Assembly (NCBI RefSeq): GCF_900114315.1
Contig: NZ_FOSQ01000002.1
Coordinates: forward strand, 310,001-374,000
Origin: Falsiroseomonas stagni DSM 19981
GTDB lineage: Bacteria > Pseudomonadota > Alphaproteobacteria > Acetobacterales > Acetobacteraceae
DNA length: 64,000 nt
Reading direction: 5' to 3'
A model generated the notes under the pieces. It did no database searches, was not told the DNA's origin, and saw nothing but the letters and a program-made list of their open reading frames with translations. Shown here in pieces: positions 1-8,786 of the stretch. The translations under genes were made by a program, and so were the position numbers. How positions within the stretch are numbered: position 1 is the first letter of the stretch; every line of letters starts with the position of its first letter.

Positions 1-930
1 TTTGCCGCCGATGGCGCCATCGGCGGCAAGCCCATTACCGGCCTGACGCTGTTCGACCTGAACCAGCCCGCGCCGCTGGACGCCCCCTTCCCCGTCCGCT
101 GCCTGGCGGGCGACGTGGCCGACACCGCCACGCTGAAAGCCGCCATCCCCCCCGGCACCGCCATCGTCATCCACCTGGCGGCCGTGGTCAGCGCGGCGGC
201 GGAGGCCGATTACGACCTCGGCATCCGCGTCAACATCACCGGCACCCAGGCCCTGATCGACGCCTGCCGCGCCCTGCCCGCGCCGCCCCGCGTGGTCTTC
301 ACCTCCTCCGTCGCCTCCTTCGATGGCGGCCAGGATGCGATGGTGCCGGATGAGGGCCGCCAGCTTCCCACCAACAGCTACGGCGCCCAGAAGGCGATCG
401 GGGAGCTGCTGCTGGCGGATGCCACGCGCCGCGGCTTCCTCGATGTGGTCTCGATCCGCCTGCCGACGGTCATGGTCCGCCCCGGCCGCCCCAATCGCGC
501 GGCCAGTTCCTTCGTCTCCGCCGTGGTGCGCGAACCGCTCCTCGGCCTGCCCGCCCAGTTCCCGGTGCCGGAGGATTTCCGGGTCTGGGTCTGCTCCCCC
601 CGCCGAGCGGTGGATTGGCTGGCCCACGCCGCGGGGATGGACACGGCGCCGCTCGGCCGCGACCGCGGCATCAACCCGCCCGGCATCTCCGCCACCATCG
701 GCGAGATGCTGGACGCCCTGGCCGCCGTCGCCGGGCCCGAGGCGCGCGCGCTGGCGAAGCGCGTGCCGGATGCCGAAGTGGAGGCGATCGTCGCCGGCTG
801 GCCCGCCGCCTTCGCGGCCACCCGCGCCCCCGGTCTGGGCTTCGTCCGATCAGAATCGCTGGAGGATCTGGTGCGCGCCTTCATCGCGGATGACCTGGAC
901 GCCACCCGCCGCGACCGCGGGATGGCCTGA
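1..930 (+). CDS. denD: D-erythronate dehydrogenase-like NAD-dependent epimerase/dehydrogenase (5' truncated)
   Basis: The frame is open from the first base, so the N-terminus with the Rossmann glycine motif lies outside the window. The visible part has the extended-SDR landmarks: HLAAVVS after the second nucleotide-binding strand, the SSVASFDG strand carrying the catalytic Ser, and YGAQK, the Tyr-x-x-x-Lys dyad. The C-terminal half, with RLPTVMVRPGRPN and VWVCSPRRAVDWL, looks like the DenD family, which oxidises D-erythronate at C2 in four-carbon sugar-acid catabolism. A TctC-type binding protein lies 610 bp downstream, a common setting for sugar-acid catabolic genes. The last 81 bp overlap a convergent gene. 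Family is firm; substrate is by resemblance. Confidence 0.8.
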   Translation, partial: FAADGAIGGKPITGLTLFDLNQPAPLDAPFPVRCLAGDVADTATLKAAIPPGTAIVIHLAAVVSAAAEADYDLGIRVNITGTQALIDACRALPAPPRVVFTSSVASFDGGQDAMVPDEGRQLPTNSYGAQKAIGELLLADATRRGFLDVVSIRLPTVMVRPGRPNRAASSFVSAVVREPLLGLPAQFPVPEDFRVWVCSPRRAVDWLAHAAGMDTAPLGRDRGINPPGISATIGEMLDALAAVAGPEARALAKRVPDAEVEAIVAGWPAAFAATRAPGLGFVRSESLEDLVRAFIADDLDATRRDRGMA

Positions 931-1362
931 CAGCAACGGCGCCGCCTCCGCCTCCGCCTCCGCCGCCGGCACCGGCACCACGCAGAAGGGAACGCTGATC
1001 GCGGCGCGCAGGGCCGGCACGGCGGCAAGCGCCGCCTGGGCCTGCGTGGCGACCGCCGCGCCGGCGGGCACCAGCCGGGCCTCGCGCGGCGGGATCACCA
1101 CGGGCTCTGCCGCCGGCTCCTCCACCCCCGGCAGGGCGATGGCGGCCAGCACCGCCGCCGGCCAGGGATAGGGGTTCCGCACGCGCAGCCGGTATTCCAC
1201 CTGGCCGGCGCGGGCATCCACCCGCGCGTCGACGGCCTCCGCCACCAGGTGCCCCGCCTTCGCGAAAGGCCCGACCCGGCAGGGCAAGGGAGTCTGCGCC
1301 TGCGCGGGCGCGGCGGCGGCCAGCAGGGCCAGGCAGGCGATCCGGAAGGCGGGGCGGGGCAT
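850..1362 (-). CDS. Secreted protein of unknown function
   Basis: 170 residues. I start it at the ATG giving MPRPAFRIACLALLAAAAPAQAQ, a clear Sec signal peptide ending in an AQA-type cleavage site; longer in-frame ATGs upstream would bury it. The mature part is about 145 residues and Ala/Val-rich. It has two cysteines (PCRVGPF near the start and SVPFCVVPVP in the middle) that could form a disulfide in the periplasm. The motif VEYRLRVRNPYPWPAAVLAAIALPG resembles a single beta-sandwich strand pair. I do not recognise the family. The 3' end overlaps the convergent denD-like gene by 81 bp, so the true C-terminus deserves checking. Confidence 0.6.
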   Translation of the reverse strand: MPRPAFRIACLALLAAAAPAQAQTPLPCRVGPFAKAGHLVAEAVDARVDARAGQVEYRLRVRNPYPWPAAVLAAIALPGVEEPAAEPVVIPPREARLVPAGAAVATQAQAALAAVPALRAAISVPFCVVPVPAAEAEAEAAPLLSGHPAVAAGGVQVIRDEGAHQILQRF

Positions 1363-1540
1363 GGCGTCACCTCGATGAACGCGCCCGGTATGCCGCAGCG
1401 CATCCCCGCCCGGCCAAGACGCGGTTCCTCTCGCCGCCATCGGCGATGCCTTTGGCTGGTGCTGGCCAGCCCGGTTCGCGCCCTTGCCGCACCCCCCGCC
1501 AGCCCGCCATGCTGGCCCCAAGACCCAGGGAGGAACCACC

Positions 1541-2515
1541 ATGACCACCCGCCGCGCCCTGCTGGGCGCCGCCACCGGCACTGCCGCGCTGCTCGCCGCG
1601 CCCCGCATCGCCCTTGCCGCCTGGCCCGCCGACCGGGCGATCGAGGTCATCGTCCCCTTCCCCCCCGGCGGCGGCGTGGACAACATGGTCCGCCCCATCA
1701 TCCACTTCGTGCAGCCCCGCCTGCCCGGCGCCCGCTTCGCCGTGGTGAACCGCGCCGGCGCCGCCGGGCAGCTGGGCTTCGAGGCCAATTTCAACGCCGC
1801 GCCCGATGGCTACACGCTGGGTGCCGTCACCAATACCGCGATGCACGCCATCGCCGTGGAACGCCGCCCCCGTTACCGGCCGGAGGATTTCACCTATATC
1901 GCCAATGTGGTGGACGACCCCGGCGGCTTCTGGGTGCGCGCCGACAGCCCCTGGCGGACCCTGGCCGATGTCCAGGCCGCCGCCCGCCGCAACCCGGAGG
2001 GCATCGGCGTCGGCACCGCCGGCATCGGCAGCGACGACCACCTGCTGCAGCTGGGGTTCGAGGAAGCGGCGGGCTGCCGCCTGCTGCATGTCCCCTACAA
2101 CGGCACCGCCCCCGTCATGCGCGACGTCCTCGGCGGATCACTCCCCATCGGCAGCCTGAACATGAGCGAGGGCCTGCAGATGCTGCGGGAGGGCCGCATG
2201 CGCTGCCTCGGCCAGGGTGGCCCCACGCGCTGGGCCCCGACCGGGGAGGTTCCGACCTTCCGCGAGCAGGGCTTCGACGTGCTGGGCGGCTCCGCCCGCG
2301 GCATCGCCGGCCCGCCCGGCATGCCGGCCGAGATCGTGGAACGCCTGCGCACCGCCTTCCGGGAGGCGCTGTCCGACCCCGCCATGATCGCCGACGCCGA
2401 ACGCACCGGCATGCCGCTGCGCCCCCTGATCGGGGAGGACTACAAGCGCATGATGGCGGAGGATTTCGCGGCCATCCGCGGGCTCTGGCAACGGCGCCCC
2501 TGGCGGGAGGGATAG
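1541..2515 (+). CDS. Tripartite tricarboxylate transporter substrate-binding protein (Bug/TctC family)
   Basis: 324 residues. The ATG is chosen because GGGAGGAA lies 5 bases upstream and because it begins a signal peptide, MTTRRALLGAATGTAALLAA, with a twin-arginine look (TRRALLG). The mature protein opens with WPADRAIEVIVPFPPGGGVD, the diagnostic first strand and ligand loop of Bug proteins. It continues through the usual 'AxPDGYTLG' and 'HVPYNGTAPVM' motifs. Bug proteins capture carboxylates in the periplasm and hand them to TctAB membrane subunits. No tctAB genes are nearby, so this is an orphan receptor as is common in this family. The denD-like gene upstream hints at a sugar-acid ligand, but that is inference. 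Confidence 0.9.
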   Translation: MTTRRALLGAATGTAALLAAPRIALAAWPADRAIEVIVPFPPGGGVDNMVRPIIHFVQPRLPGARFAVVNRAGAAGQLGFEANFNAAPDGYTLGAVTNTAMHAIAVERRPRYRPEDFTYIANVVDDPGGFWVRADSPWRTLADVQAAARRNPEGIGVGTAGIGSDDHLLQLGFEEAAGCRLLHVPYNGTAPVMRDVLGGSLPIGSLNMSEGLQMLREGRMRCLGQGGPTRWAPTGEVPTFREQGFDVLGGSARGIAGPPGMPAEIVERLRTAFREALSDPAMIADAERTGMPLRPLIGEDYKRMMAEDFAAIRGLWQRRPWREG

Positions 2516-2601
2516 CGGCCCGCGGCGGATGCCGCGGAGTCGCATCGATCGCCTGCCGATCCGTGTGATAGCCCTGCGGCATCATGCCCGGACCAACATT
2601 G

Positions 2602-3273
2602 ATGCCGCGTGGCCGCATCCTCGCCTGCCTCCTCCTCCTCGCGGCCTGCACAACGCCGGGCACGTCCCAGCCCGTGACGGGCGCGGAGGCCCCGCGGGCG
2701 GCGGCCGCGCCTGCGGGCGACACGGTCGCCAGCCTCGCGGCCTCTCCCGAGCATCGCCGCCGCCTGGAAGCGGCGGCCCGCCGCAGCGCCATCGGCTATG
2801 GCTGCACCAACGCGCAGCCGGGCCAGGCCGAAGCCGCCCTGCCCTGGCGTCCCCCCGTTGCGCCCTACATGCTGAACGACCGCCCGGTGCGGCATTCCTG
2901 GATCCAGGCGATCGCCGTGCAGGGCTGCCCCGGCTTCGACCGCGTCGTGACCATCACCTCCGTGGCGGATAACGGCACCGCCGCGACGGACACCTACATC
3001 ATCGGCGGCAGCCAGGTGGATCCGTGGCTGGCGCGGGATGTCCTCAGCCAGGCCGTCAGGCCCATGGCGCGCACGCGCTTTCCCGGATGCGACCGCGTCG
3101 CCGTCGCCGGCACGCGGGTGACCCGCCAGCCCACCGCCAACCGCGCGGCGGGATGGGCGGAGGCATGGACCCTGTCGGGCTGCGGCCAGCGGCGCGACAT
3201 CATGCTCACCTTCAAGCCCACCCCGACCGGCACGGATTTCACGGCCAGCGACCCGCGCACCACGACCCTGTGA
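2602..3273 (+). CDS. Putative lipoprotein, unknown function
   Basis: 223 residues. From the chosen ATG the N-terminus reads MPRGRILACLLLLAAC, a short lipoprotein signal with lipobox LAAC and Cys16 as the expected lipidated residue. An ATG 18 bases upstream is equally possible. Neither start has a convincing ribosome-binding site. The mature protein contains three further cysteines (GYGCTNAQ, VQGCPGFDR, FPGCDRVAVAG) plus LSGCGQRRD near the C-terminus, suggesting two periplasmic disulfides. The spacing of CPGFDRVV and CDRVAVAG looks like an internal repeat. It stands alone between the TctC gene and the palindrome-controlled operon. I do not recognise the family. Confidence 0.7.
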   Translation: MPRGRILACLLLLAACTTPGTSQPVTGAEAPRAAAAPAGDTVASLAASPEHRRRLEAAARRSAIGYGCTNAQPGQAEAALPWRPPVAPYMLNDRPVRHSWIQAIAVQGCPGFDRVVTITSVADNGTAATDTYIIGGSQVDPWLARDVLSQAVRPMARTRFPGCDRVAVAGTRVTRQPTANRAAGWAEAWTLSGCGQRRDIMLTFKPTPTGTDFTASDPRTTTL

Positions 3274-3305
3274 GGCCGCCCGCCCGGGCTTGACCCGGCC
3301 CTGGC

Positions 3306-3349
3306 CGGCGCCCTCACGATTAACCATATGGTTAATCGTGAGGGCGCCG
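3306..3349. promoter_or_regulatory. Perfect 44-bp palindrome, candidate operator
   Basis: Two 22-base arms meet with no spacer at 3327/3328 and match at every position. The A+T-rich centre reads TTAACCATATGGTTAA inside GC-rich arms. It ends two bases before the start codon of the BNR-repeat gene, so a bound repressor, or an RNA hairpin, would block that gene's expression. The core resembles operators of small winged-helix repressors of the ArsR type; that link is inference. No regulator gene is adjacent. Confidence 0.7.
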
Positions 3350-3351
3350 CC

Positions 3352-4431
3352 ATGGCTGCACGCCTCTTCCTGCTCCTCGGCACGCGCAAGGGCGCCTTCA
3401 TCCTGGAGGGTGATGCCGGGCGGGAGGCCTGGTCGCTGCGCGGCCCCTTCTGCGAGGCCTGGCCGATCAACCACGTGATCGGCGATGCCGCCACCGGCCG
3501 CATCTTCGCGGGCGGCGGCAATGAGTGGTTCGGCCCCGCCGTCTGGCAATCCGAGGATCTCGGCGCGAGTTGGACCCATTCCAGCCAGGGCCTGGCCCAT
3601 CCCGAGGGCGAGGCGCCGGTGAAGGCCGTATGGAGCCTGGCATTGGCGCATGGCGCGCTGCATGTGGGCGTGGAGCCCGCGAGCCTGTTCCGCAGCGACG
3701 ATGGCGGCCAGTCCTTCACGCCCCTGCCCGCGCTGCGGGAGCACCCGTCCCGCCCGCATTGGCAGCCCGGCGGCGGCGGGCTGATCCTGCACCACATCGT
3801 CCCGCACCCGCAGGACCCCGCCAGCCTCCACGTGGCGATCTCCGCCGCCGGCGTCTTCCACACCGCCGATGGCGGGCAGAGCTGGGAGCCCCGCAACCGC
3901 GGCACCCGCCAGGACTACGCGCCGGAGGACCAGCGCTACCCGGAGGTCGGGCAATGCGTGCACAGCCTGGTCATGGCCGCCGGCAACCCCGACCTGCTCT
4001 ACCAGCAGAACCATTGCGGCATGTACCGCTCGACGGATGCGGGCCTGCACTGGACCAGCATCGAGGCCGGCCTGCCCTCCACCTTCGGCTTCCCCGCCGC
4101 CGCGCATCCGCGGGATCCCGATACGGTCTTCCTGCTGCCGCTGAACGGCGACACCGCCGGGCGCTTCATGCCCGACGCCTCCGCCGCCGTGTGGCGAAGC
4201 CGCGACCGCGGGGAGAACTGGCAGGCGCTCCGCACCGGCCTGCCCCAGGGCAACGCCTTCTTCGGCGTGTTGCGCCAGGCCATGGCGGTGGATCGGCTCG
4301 ACCCCGCCGGGGTGTATTTCGGCACCGGCAGCGGGGAGGTCTATGCCAGCGCGGATGAGGGCGAGACCTGGCGCTGCATCGCCCGCCACCTGCCCACCAT
4401 CACCTCCGTGGAGACGATGGTGCTGCCGTGA
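3352..4431 (+). CDS. BNR/sialidase-like beta-propeller protein
   Basis: 359 residues with no signal peptide. The N-terminus (LFLLLGTRKGAFILEGD) and recurring Asp-box-like motifs SxDxGxxW mark the WD40/YVTN/BNR propeller fold: SEDLGASW, SDDGGQSF, TADGGQSW, STDAGLHW, SRDRGENW and SADEGETW, six blades in order. Such cytoplasmic relatives are often annotated as glycosyl hydrolase or exo-alpha-sialidase, but no catalytic evidence is visible here. An in-frame ATG at 3328, inside the palindrome, would add eight residues. I prefer 3352, which has GAGGGCG about 7 bases upstream. It overlaps the following MoaD/ThiS gene by four bases, so the two are almost certainly one operon. Confidence 0.8.
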   Translation: MAARLFLLLGTRKGAFILEGDAGREAWSLRGPFCEAWPINHVIGDAATGRIFAGGGNEWFGPAVWQSEDLGASWTHSSQGLAHPEGEAPVKAVWSLALAHGALHVGVEPASLFRSDDGGQSFTPLPALREHPSRPHWQPGGGGLILHHIVPHPQDPASLHVAISAAGVFHTADGGQSWEPRNRGTRQDYAPEDQRYPEVGQCVHSLVMAAGNPDLLYQQNHCGMYRSTDAGLHWTSIEAGLPSTFGFPAAAHPRDPDTVFLLPLNGDTAGRFMPDASAAVWRSRDRGENWQALRTGLPQGNAFFGVLRQAMAVDRLDPAGVYFGTGSGEVYASADEGETWRCIARHLPTITSVETMVLP

Positions 4432-4694
4432 CGGTCGCCGTCACCATCCCCGCGGCGCTGGCGCGCCTCTTCCCCGGCGCGCCGCGGCATTTCGACCTGG
4501 ACGCCGCGACGGTGGCGGCGGCGATCGAGGCGCTGGACGCGCGACACCCCGGCATGGCCGACCGCATCCGCGACAGCACCCCGGCCATCCGCCGCCACCT
4601 CAACATTTTCGTCAGCGGCGAGAAGGCCGGCCTGGCCACGCACCTGCCCCCGGGCAGCGAGATGCTGGTGATGACGGCGATCAGCGGCGGGTGA
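4428..4694 (+). CDS. MoaD/ThiS family sulfur-carrier-like protein
   Basis: 88 residues starting at a GTG that shares GTGA with the stop of the BNR gene, implying translational coupling. It has the ubiquitin-like MoaD/ThiS profile: an N-terminal strand, VAAAIEALDARHPGMADRI helix, INIFV-like strand (HLNIFVSGE), LPPGSEMLVMTAISGG. It ends in the Gly-Gly tail that is adenylated and thiocarboxylated in true sulfur carriers. The pairing of a BNR propeller with a MoaD-like protein recurs in bacteria but has no established function known to me. No moaE, moeB or thiF lies nearby, so the activating enzyme would be encoded elsewhere. It ends directly against the convergent transporter gene. Confidence 0.85.
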   Translation: MTVAVTIPAALARLFPGAPRHFDLDAATVAAAIEALDARHPGMADRIRDSTPAIRRHLNIFVSGEKAGLATHLPPGSEMLVMTAISGG

Positions 4695-5654
4695 TCAGTG
4701 GCTCTCGGCGCGGAAGAACACCCCCGCCTTCGCCGCCATGGCCGTGCGCCACGCCACATAGCCCGTGATGCCCGTGGCGATGCCCAGCGCCACCCAGCAC
4801 AGCAACGGATGAAAACCCTCCACCATCACCAGGATTGCGAAGGCGGCGGCGGGAAAGGTGAAGCTCCACCAGACGATGCTGAAGGGCAGCGCCGCGAAAT
4901 GCCGCGCCATGGAAACCAGCACCGCCGCGATCAGCACCGCGAGCCCCGTCAGCGCCAGGCTTGCCCCGCCCGCCTCCCCCGTCAGCGCCACCAGCGCCAG
5001 CGCGCCCACGGCCGGCGGCGCCAGGAAGATCGCGACGGAGGGCAGCAGGGCCGCCGGCAGCTTCGGCCCCGCAAAGAAGCGATGCAGCAGCAGCGGCATC
5101 ATGACCAGCCACAGCAGCAGGCCCACGCCGAACATCATCCAGGACGCGTCGATGAACCCCATCCGCGCGCCGAGCGCCGGGGCCAGGATGTTGCCGACGA
5201 AGGGGATCAGCAGCGGCGGCGCCAGCATCGCCGCATCCGCCCGCCCGAGCAGCACGCGGCGCAGCAGCAGCATGGCCACCAGCAGGTGCAGCGGCACCGC
5301 CAGCGCCCACAACGCCGCGCCCAGCCGCGGCGCGTAGGGCCAGGCCGCGGCGGCGGTGATCATCAGCCCGATGGTGGGTGCCGCCAGGAAGGCCAGCCGC
5401 ACCGGGTTCGCCGCTTCCTGCGCGAAGGCATCGGGATGCCGCCACCAGCGCCACCCCTGCGCGCCCACAATCACCGCCCAGACCAGCACGGTCAGCGCCA
5501 GCAGCGCCTCCCCCACCGCGCCCGTGATGTCGAGCGTCATCGCGGCCTGCCGCCAGGCCAGCCCGACCCCGCCGAGCCCCATCGGCATGGCCAGCAGCGG
5601 CAGCGGCAGGAAGGCCAGCGTCGGTGCCATCGTCGCCACGGGATCGATCTTCAC
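4695..5654 (-). CDS. TDT/SLAC1-family transporter (tellurite-resistance/dicarboxylate TehA-like)
   Basis: 319 residues, almost entirely hydrophobic, with about ten predicted membrane helices. The opening segment PTLAFLPLPLLAMPMGLGGVGLAWR matches the first helix of the TehA/SLAC1 fold. SIVWWSFTFPAAAFAILVMV matches the helix that carries the pore region late in the protein. Members are anion channels or exporters for dicarboxylates, sulfite or tellurite; substrate cannot be read from sequence. The start codon overlaps the phzF-like stop by four bases, placing it last in the chain glmM-thiD-phzF-TDT. It converges on the MoaD-like gene with no gap. Confidence 0.82.
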   Translation of the reverse strand: MKIDPVATMAPTLAFLPLPLLAMPMGLGGVGLAWRQAAMTLDITGAVGEALLALTVLVWAVIVGAQGWRWWRHPDAFAQEAANPVRLAFLAAPTIGLMITAAAAWPYAPRLGAALWALAVPLHLLVAMLLLRRVLLGRADAAMLAPPLLIPFVGNILAPALGARMGFIDASWMMFGVGLLLWLVMMPLLLHRFFAGPKLPAALLPSVAIFLAPPAVGALALVALTGEAGGASLALTGLAVLIAAVLVSMARHFAALPFSIVWWSFTFPAAAFAILVMVEGFHPLLCWVALGIATGITGYVAWRTAMAAKAGVFFRAESH

Positions 5655-6535
5655 AGTGTCACGCTACCCCTGAACATCGGCACGCAGCCGCCACCAACCG
5701 TGGCCCGGATCCCGTCCGGGGTCCGTCGCGCCGTGGTGCGCAGCAGGCTCGGCCGCCCCATCTCCACCCCCTGGGTGATCTCCCAGGCGCCTTGCTGCGC
5801 GCCCGACAGGTGCAGGAGAAAACCTGCCAGCGGCGTCGCCGCGCTGCCCGTCGCCGCATCCTCCCAGGTCCCGGCAAGGGGCGAGAACATGCGGGCCCGC
5901 AGCCCGCTCCCCTCCGGCCGGTAGAGATACAGCGACAGCTTGCCGCCCAGCGCCGGCGTCTCCGCCACCGCACGGCGGAACGCCGCGATATCCGGCGATG
6001 CGGCGGCCATCGCGGCTTCCGTCACCTCCACCAGCAGCCGCGGATTGCCGCCATCGCCGGCGATGGTGGGCGGGTGGCGCGTGGTGACGACACCGGCGGG
6101 ATCGATCCCCGCGCAGGCCGCTGCGATCCCGACGCTCATCGCCGGCCCGACCTTCAGCGCCTGCGGCGCCGCGATGGTCGCGCCGGTCACGGCGCCGGCC
6201 GCGTCGCGGTCGAGCCGCACCTCAACGAGCCCCGCGATCTCCTCGAACCGCAACAGCCCGTCCACGGCGCGATGCGCCAGCACATAGCCGGTGCCGACAT
6301 TGGGGTGCCCCGCGAAGGGCATCTCCGCCGTGCGATGGAAGATGCGCACGCGCGCGGTATTCGCGGCATCCGCCGGCGGCAGCACGAAGGTGGTCTCGGA
6401 GAGGTTCATCTCCGCCGCCAGCGCCTGCATCTCCGCATCCGACATGCCCCGCGCATCGGGGAAGACGGCGAGCTGGTTGCCGCCGAAGCGCCGGTCGGTG
6501 AAGACATCGACCGTCACGAACTCGAATTGTCTCAA
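5651..6535 (-). CDS. PhzF family isomerase
   Basis: 294 residues, the usual family length. The N-terminus FEFVTVDVFTDRRFGGNQLAVFPDA and the segment EMNLSETTFVLPP are diagnostic of the PhzF fold. The latter carries the Glu that acts as general base in phenazine PhzF. RIFHRTAEMPFAGHPNVGTGYVL and the C-terminal EDAATGSAATPLAGFLL motif complete two diaminopimelate-epimerase-like halves. No other phenazine genes are present, so this is a generic PhzF-like isomerase with unknown substrate. It overlaps thiD upstream and the TDT gene downstream by four bases each, so all three are co-translated. Confidence 0.9.
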   Translation of the reverse strand: MRQFEFVTVDVFTDRRFGGNQLAVFPDARGMSDAEMQALAAEMNLSETTFVLPPADAANTARVRIFHRTAEMPFAGHPNVGTGYVLAHRAVDGLLRFEEIAGLVEVRLDRDAAGAVTGATIAAPQALKVGPAMSVGIAAACAGIDPAGVVTTRHPPTIAGDGGNPRLLVEVTEAAMAAASPDIAAFRRAVAETPALGGKLSLYLYRPEGSGLRARMFSPLAGTWEDAATGSAATPLAGFLLHLSGAQQGAWEITQGVEMGRPSLLRTTARRTPDGIRATVGGGCVPMFRGSVTL

Positions 6536-7356
6536 GCCAGCTGCTCCAGCCGCGCCGGGTCCATCGTCACACCATGGCCGAGCGGCCCATGCCCCTGGCC
6601 GAAGCCCGGCGCCGCCAGCATCGCCGCCCGCACATAGGCCCGCGCCCGCACCACCGCCGCCCGCAGCCCCATCCCCTGCGCCAGGCCACAGGCCAGCGCG
6701 GAGGCCAAAGTGCAGCCCGTACCGTGGGTGTGGCGGCTGTCGATGCGGGGGCTTTCGAAGCTTTCGATGCCGTCCGCCGTCGCCAGAAGGTCGGTCAGCA
6801 CCGGGCCTTCCAGGTGGCCACCCTTCAGCAGCACCGCCCGCACGCCGCGGCCCAGCAGCGCATCCGCCGCGCGCCGCATGTCATCGACCGTCGCAATGGA
6901 CAGGCCCGTCAGCGCCTCGGCCTCCGGCAGGTTCGGCGTGATGACGGCCGCCATGGGCAGCAGCCGCGCCGTCAGCGTGGCCACCGCCTCCGCCGCCAGC
7001 AGCGGATGCCCGCCCTTCGCCACCATCACGGGATCCGCCACCAGCGGAATGCCCGGGCCGAATTCCGCCAGCGCGTCGCAGACCGCCTCGATCGTCGCGC
7101 TATCCGCCAGCATCCCGGTCTTGATGGCGTCGGCCCCGATATCCTCCAGCACCATCCGGATCTGGAGGCGGATGAAATCGGCGCTGACGCCGACCACGCC
7201 CTGCACACCCAACGTGTTCTGCGCCGTCAGCGCCGTCACCGCCGTGGCGGCAAAACCGCCCAGCGCCGTGATCGCCTTGATATCCGCCTGGATGCCCGCG
7301 CCGCCGCCGGAATCCGACCCTGCGCAGACCAGGACCCGCCCCTTCGCGCCGCTCAT
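6532..7356 (-). CDS. thiD: Hydroxymethylpyrimidine/phosphomethylpyrimidine kinase
   Basis: 274 residues. ThiD phosphorylates HMP and then HMP-P in thiamine biosynthesis. The N-terminal [19 protein letters not shown] is the pyrimidine-binding signature. [11 protein letters not shown] follows, and [16 protein letters not shown] carries the ribokinase-fold anion hole with the catalytic Cys. It starts four bases inside the end of glmM and ends four bases inside the start of phzF, so it is co-translated with both. No thiamine riboswitch is evident because the gene lies inside a longer transcript. Confidence 0.95.
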   Translation of the reverse strand: MSGAKGRVLVCAGSDSGGGAGIQADIKAITALGGFAATAVTALTAQNTLGVQGVVGVSADFIRLQIRMVLEDIGADAIKTGMLADSATIEAVCDALAEFGPGIPLVADPVMVAKGGHPLLAAEAVATLTARLLPMAAVITPNLPEAEALTGLSIATVDDMRRAADALLGRGVRAVLLKGGHLEGPVLTDLLATADGIESFESPRIDSRHTHGTGCTLASALACGLAQGMGLRAAVVRARAYVRAAMLAAPGFGQGHGPLGHGVTMDPARLEQLA

Positions 7357-8744
7357 TCCGCGGCCCCCACCTTCCTGATCGCCCCCGCCGCTGCCCTGGC
7401 CCGGATCAGCGCGGCCAACTCGTCCACGGTGCCGCGCATCTCGCCCTCATCCTCCGCCTCCGCCATGACGCGGATCAGCGGCTCCGTCCCCGATGCCCGC
7501 ACCAGCACCCGCCCGCGCTTGCCGAGCCGCGCACCGGCGGCCGCGATCCCGGCCGTCACCTCCGCATCGCCCAGCGGGGATGCGCCGGTGAAGCGGATGT
7601 TCACCAGGCGCTGCGGCAGCGGCTCGAACCGCCGGCAGACCTCGCTGGCAGGGCGCTTCTCCTCCACCAGCAGCGCCAGCACCTGCAAGGCCGCCACCAG
7701 CCCATCCCCCGTGGTGCCGAAATCGGACAGGATCACATGCCCGGACTGCTCGCCGCCGAGATTGCAGCCGGCCTCCCGCATGCGTTCGCCCACATAGCGG
7801 TCGCCGACCTGGGTGCGATGCAGGGCGAGGCCCAGCCCCTCCAGGTGTCGTTCCAGGCCGAGATTGGACATGACGGTCGCGACGACACCGCCGCCGACCA
7901 GCCGCCCCTGCCGGTGCCAGGACCCCGCGATGGTGGCCAGGATCTGGTCCCCGTCGATCACCCTTCCCTGTTCATCGACCAGCACCAGCCGGTCCGCATC
8001 CCCATCCAGCGCGATGCCGAGGTCCGCGCGGCGTTCCCGCACCAGCTCCGCCAGCTTGGCCGGGGCCGTCGCCCCGCAATCCCGGTTGATGTTGAAGCCG
8101 TCGGGCGCGACGCCGGTGGAGACCACCTCCGCCCCCAATTCCCACAGGACCGTCGGCGCCACCTTGTAGGCCGCGCCATGCGCGCAATCGATCGCGATCC
8201 GCAGCCCGTCCAGGCTGCGCCCCTTCGGGAAGCTCGCCTTCGCGGTCTCGATGTAGCGTCCCGGCGCATCCTCCAGCCGGTTCGCCCGGCCGAGCTTCGT
8301 CGGTGCCGCCAGCGATTCGAGAAAATTCGGCGCGTCCATCAGCGCCTCGATCTCCGCCTCCTGCACATCCGACAGCTTGAGGCCATCCGGCCCGAACAGC
8401 TTGATGCCGTTATCCTCGAACAGGTTATGGCTGGCGGAGATCATGACGCCGAGGTCACAGCGGAGGCTCCGCGTCAGCATGGCGATGGCCGGCGTCGGGA
8501 TCGGCCCGACCAGCATCACATCCATCCCCGCGCCGACGAAGCCCGCGGTCAGCGCGGGTTCCAGCATGTAGCCGGACAGGCGCGTATCCTTGCCGATCAC
8601 CACGCGGTGCCGGTGGCTGCCGCGGTTGAAGAACCGCCCCGTCGCCTGGCCTAGCCGCAGCGCGGTGCCCGCATCCATCGGCGGCTGGTTGGCCTTGCCG
8701 CGGATGCCATCGGTGCCGAATAGCTTGCGAGGGGGCGTGCTCAT
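7353..8744 (-). CDS. glmM: Phosphoglucosamine mutase
   Basis: 463 residues. GlmM converts glucosamine-6-phosphate to glucosamine-1-phosphate for peptidoglycan and LPS precursors. [13 protein letters not shown] at the N-terminus is typical. ISASHN at residues 102-107 contains the phosphoserine (Ser105), ALDGDADRL is the Mg-binding loop, and [13 protein letters not shown] the phosphate-binding C-terminal domain. The residue after the ISASHN motif is Leu rather than the more usual Pro. In most relatives glmM directly follows folP; here a sugar ABC transporter and 92-bp spacer intervene. It heads a tightly overlapping chain with thiD, phzF and the TDT gene. Confidence 0.97.
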   Translation of the reverse strand: MSTPPRKLFGTDGIRGKANQPPMDAGTALRLGQATGRFFNRGSHRHRVVIGKDTRLSGYMLEPALTAGFVGAGMDVMLVGPIPTPAIAMLTRSLRCDLGVMISASHNLFEDNGIKLFGPDGLKLSDVQEAEIEALMDAPNFLESLAAPTKLGRANRLEDAPGRYIETAKASFPKGRSLDGLRIAIDCAHGAAYKVAPTVLWELGAEVVSTGVAPDGFNINRDCGATAPAKLAELVRERRADLGIALDGDADRLVLVDEQGRVIDGDQILATIAGSWHRQGRLVGGGVVATVMSNLGLERHLEGLGLALHRTQVGDRYVGERMREAGCNLGGEQSGHVILSDFGTTGDGLVAALQVLALLVEEKRPASEVCRRFEPLPQRLVNIRFTGASPLGDAEVTAGIAAAGARLGKRGRVLVRASGTEPLIRVMAEAEDEGEMRGTVDELAALIRARAAAGAIRKVGAAE

Positions 8745-8786
8745 GCGGCGCTTCTAGCGCCCCGCCCGGCGCTTTGAAATGCGGAC

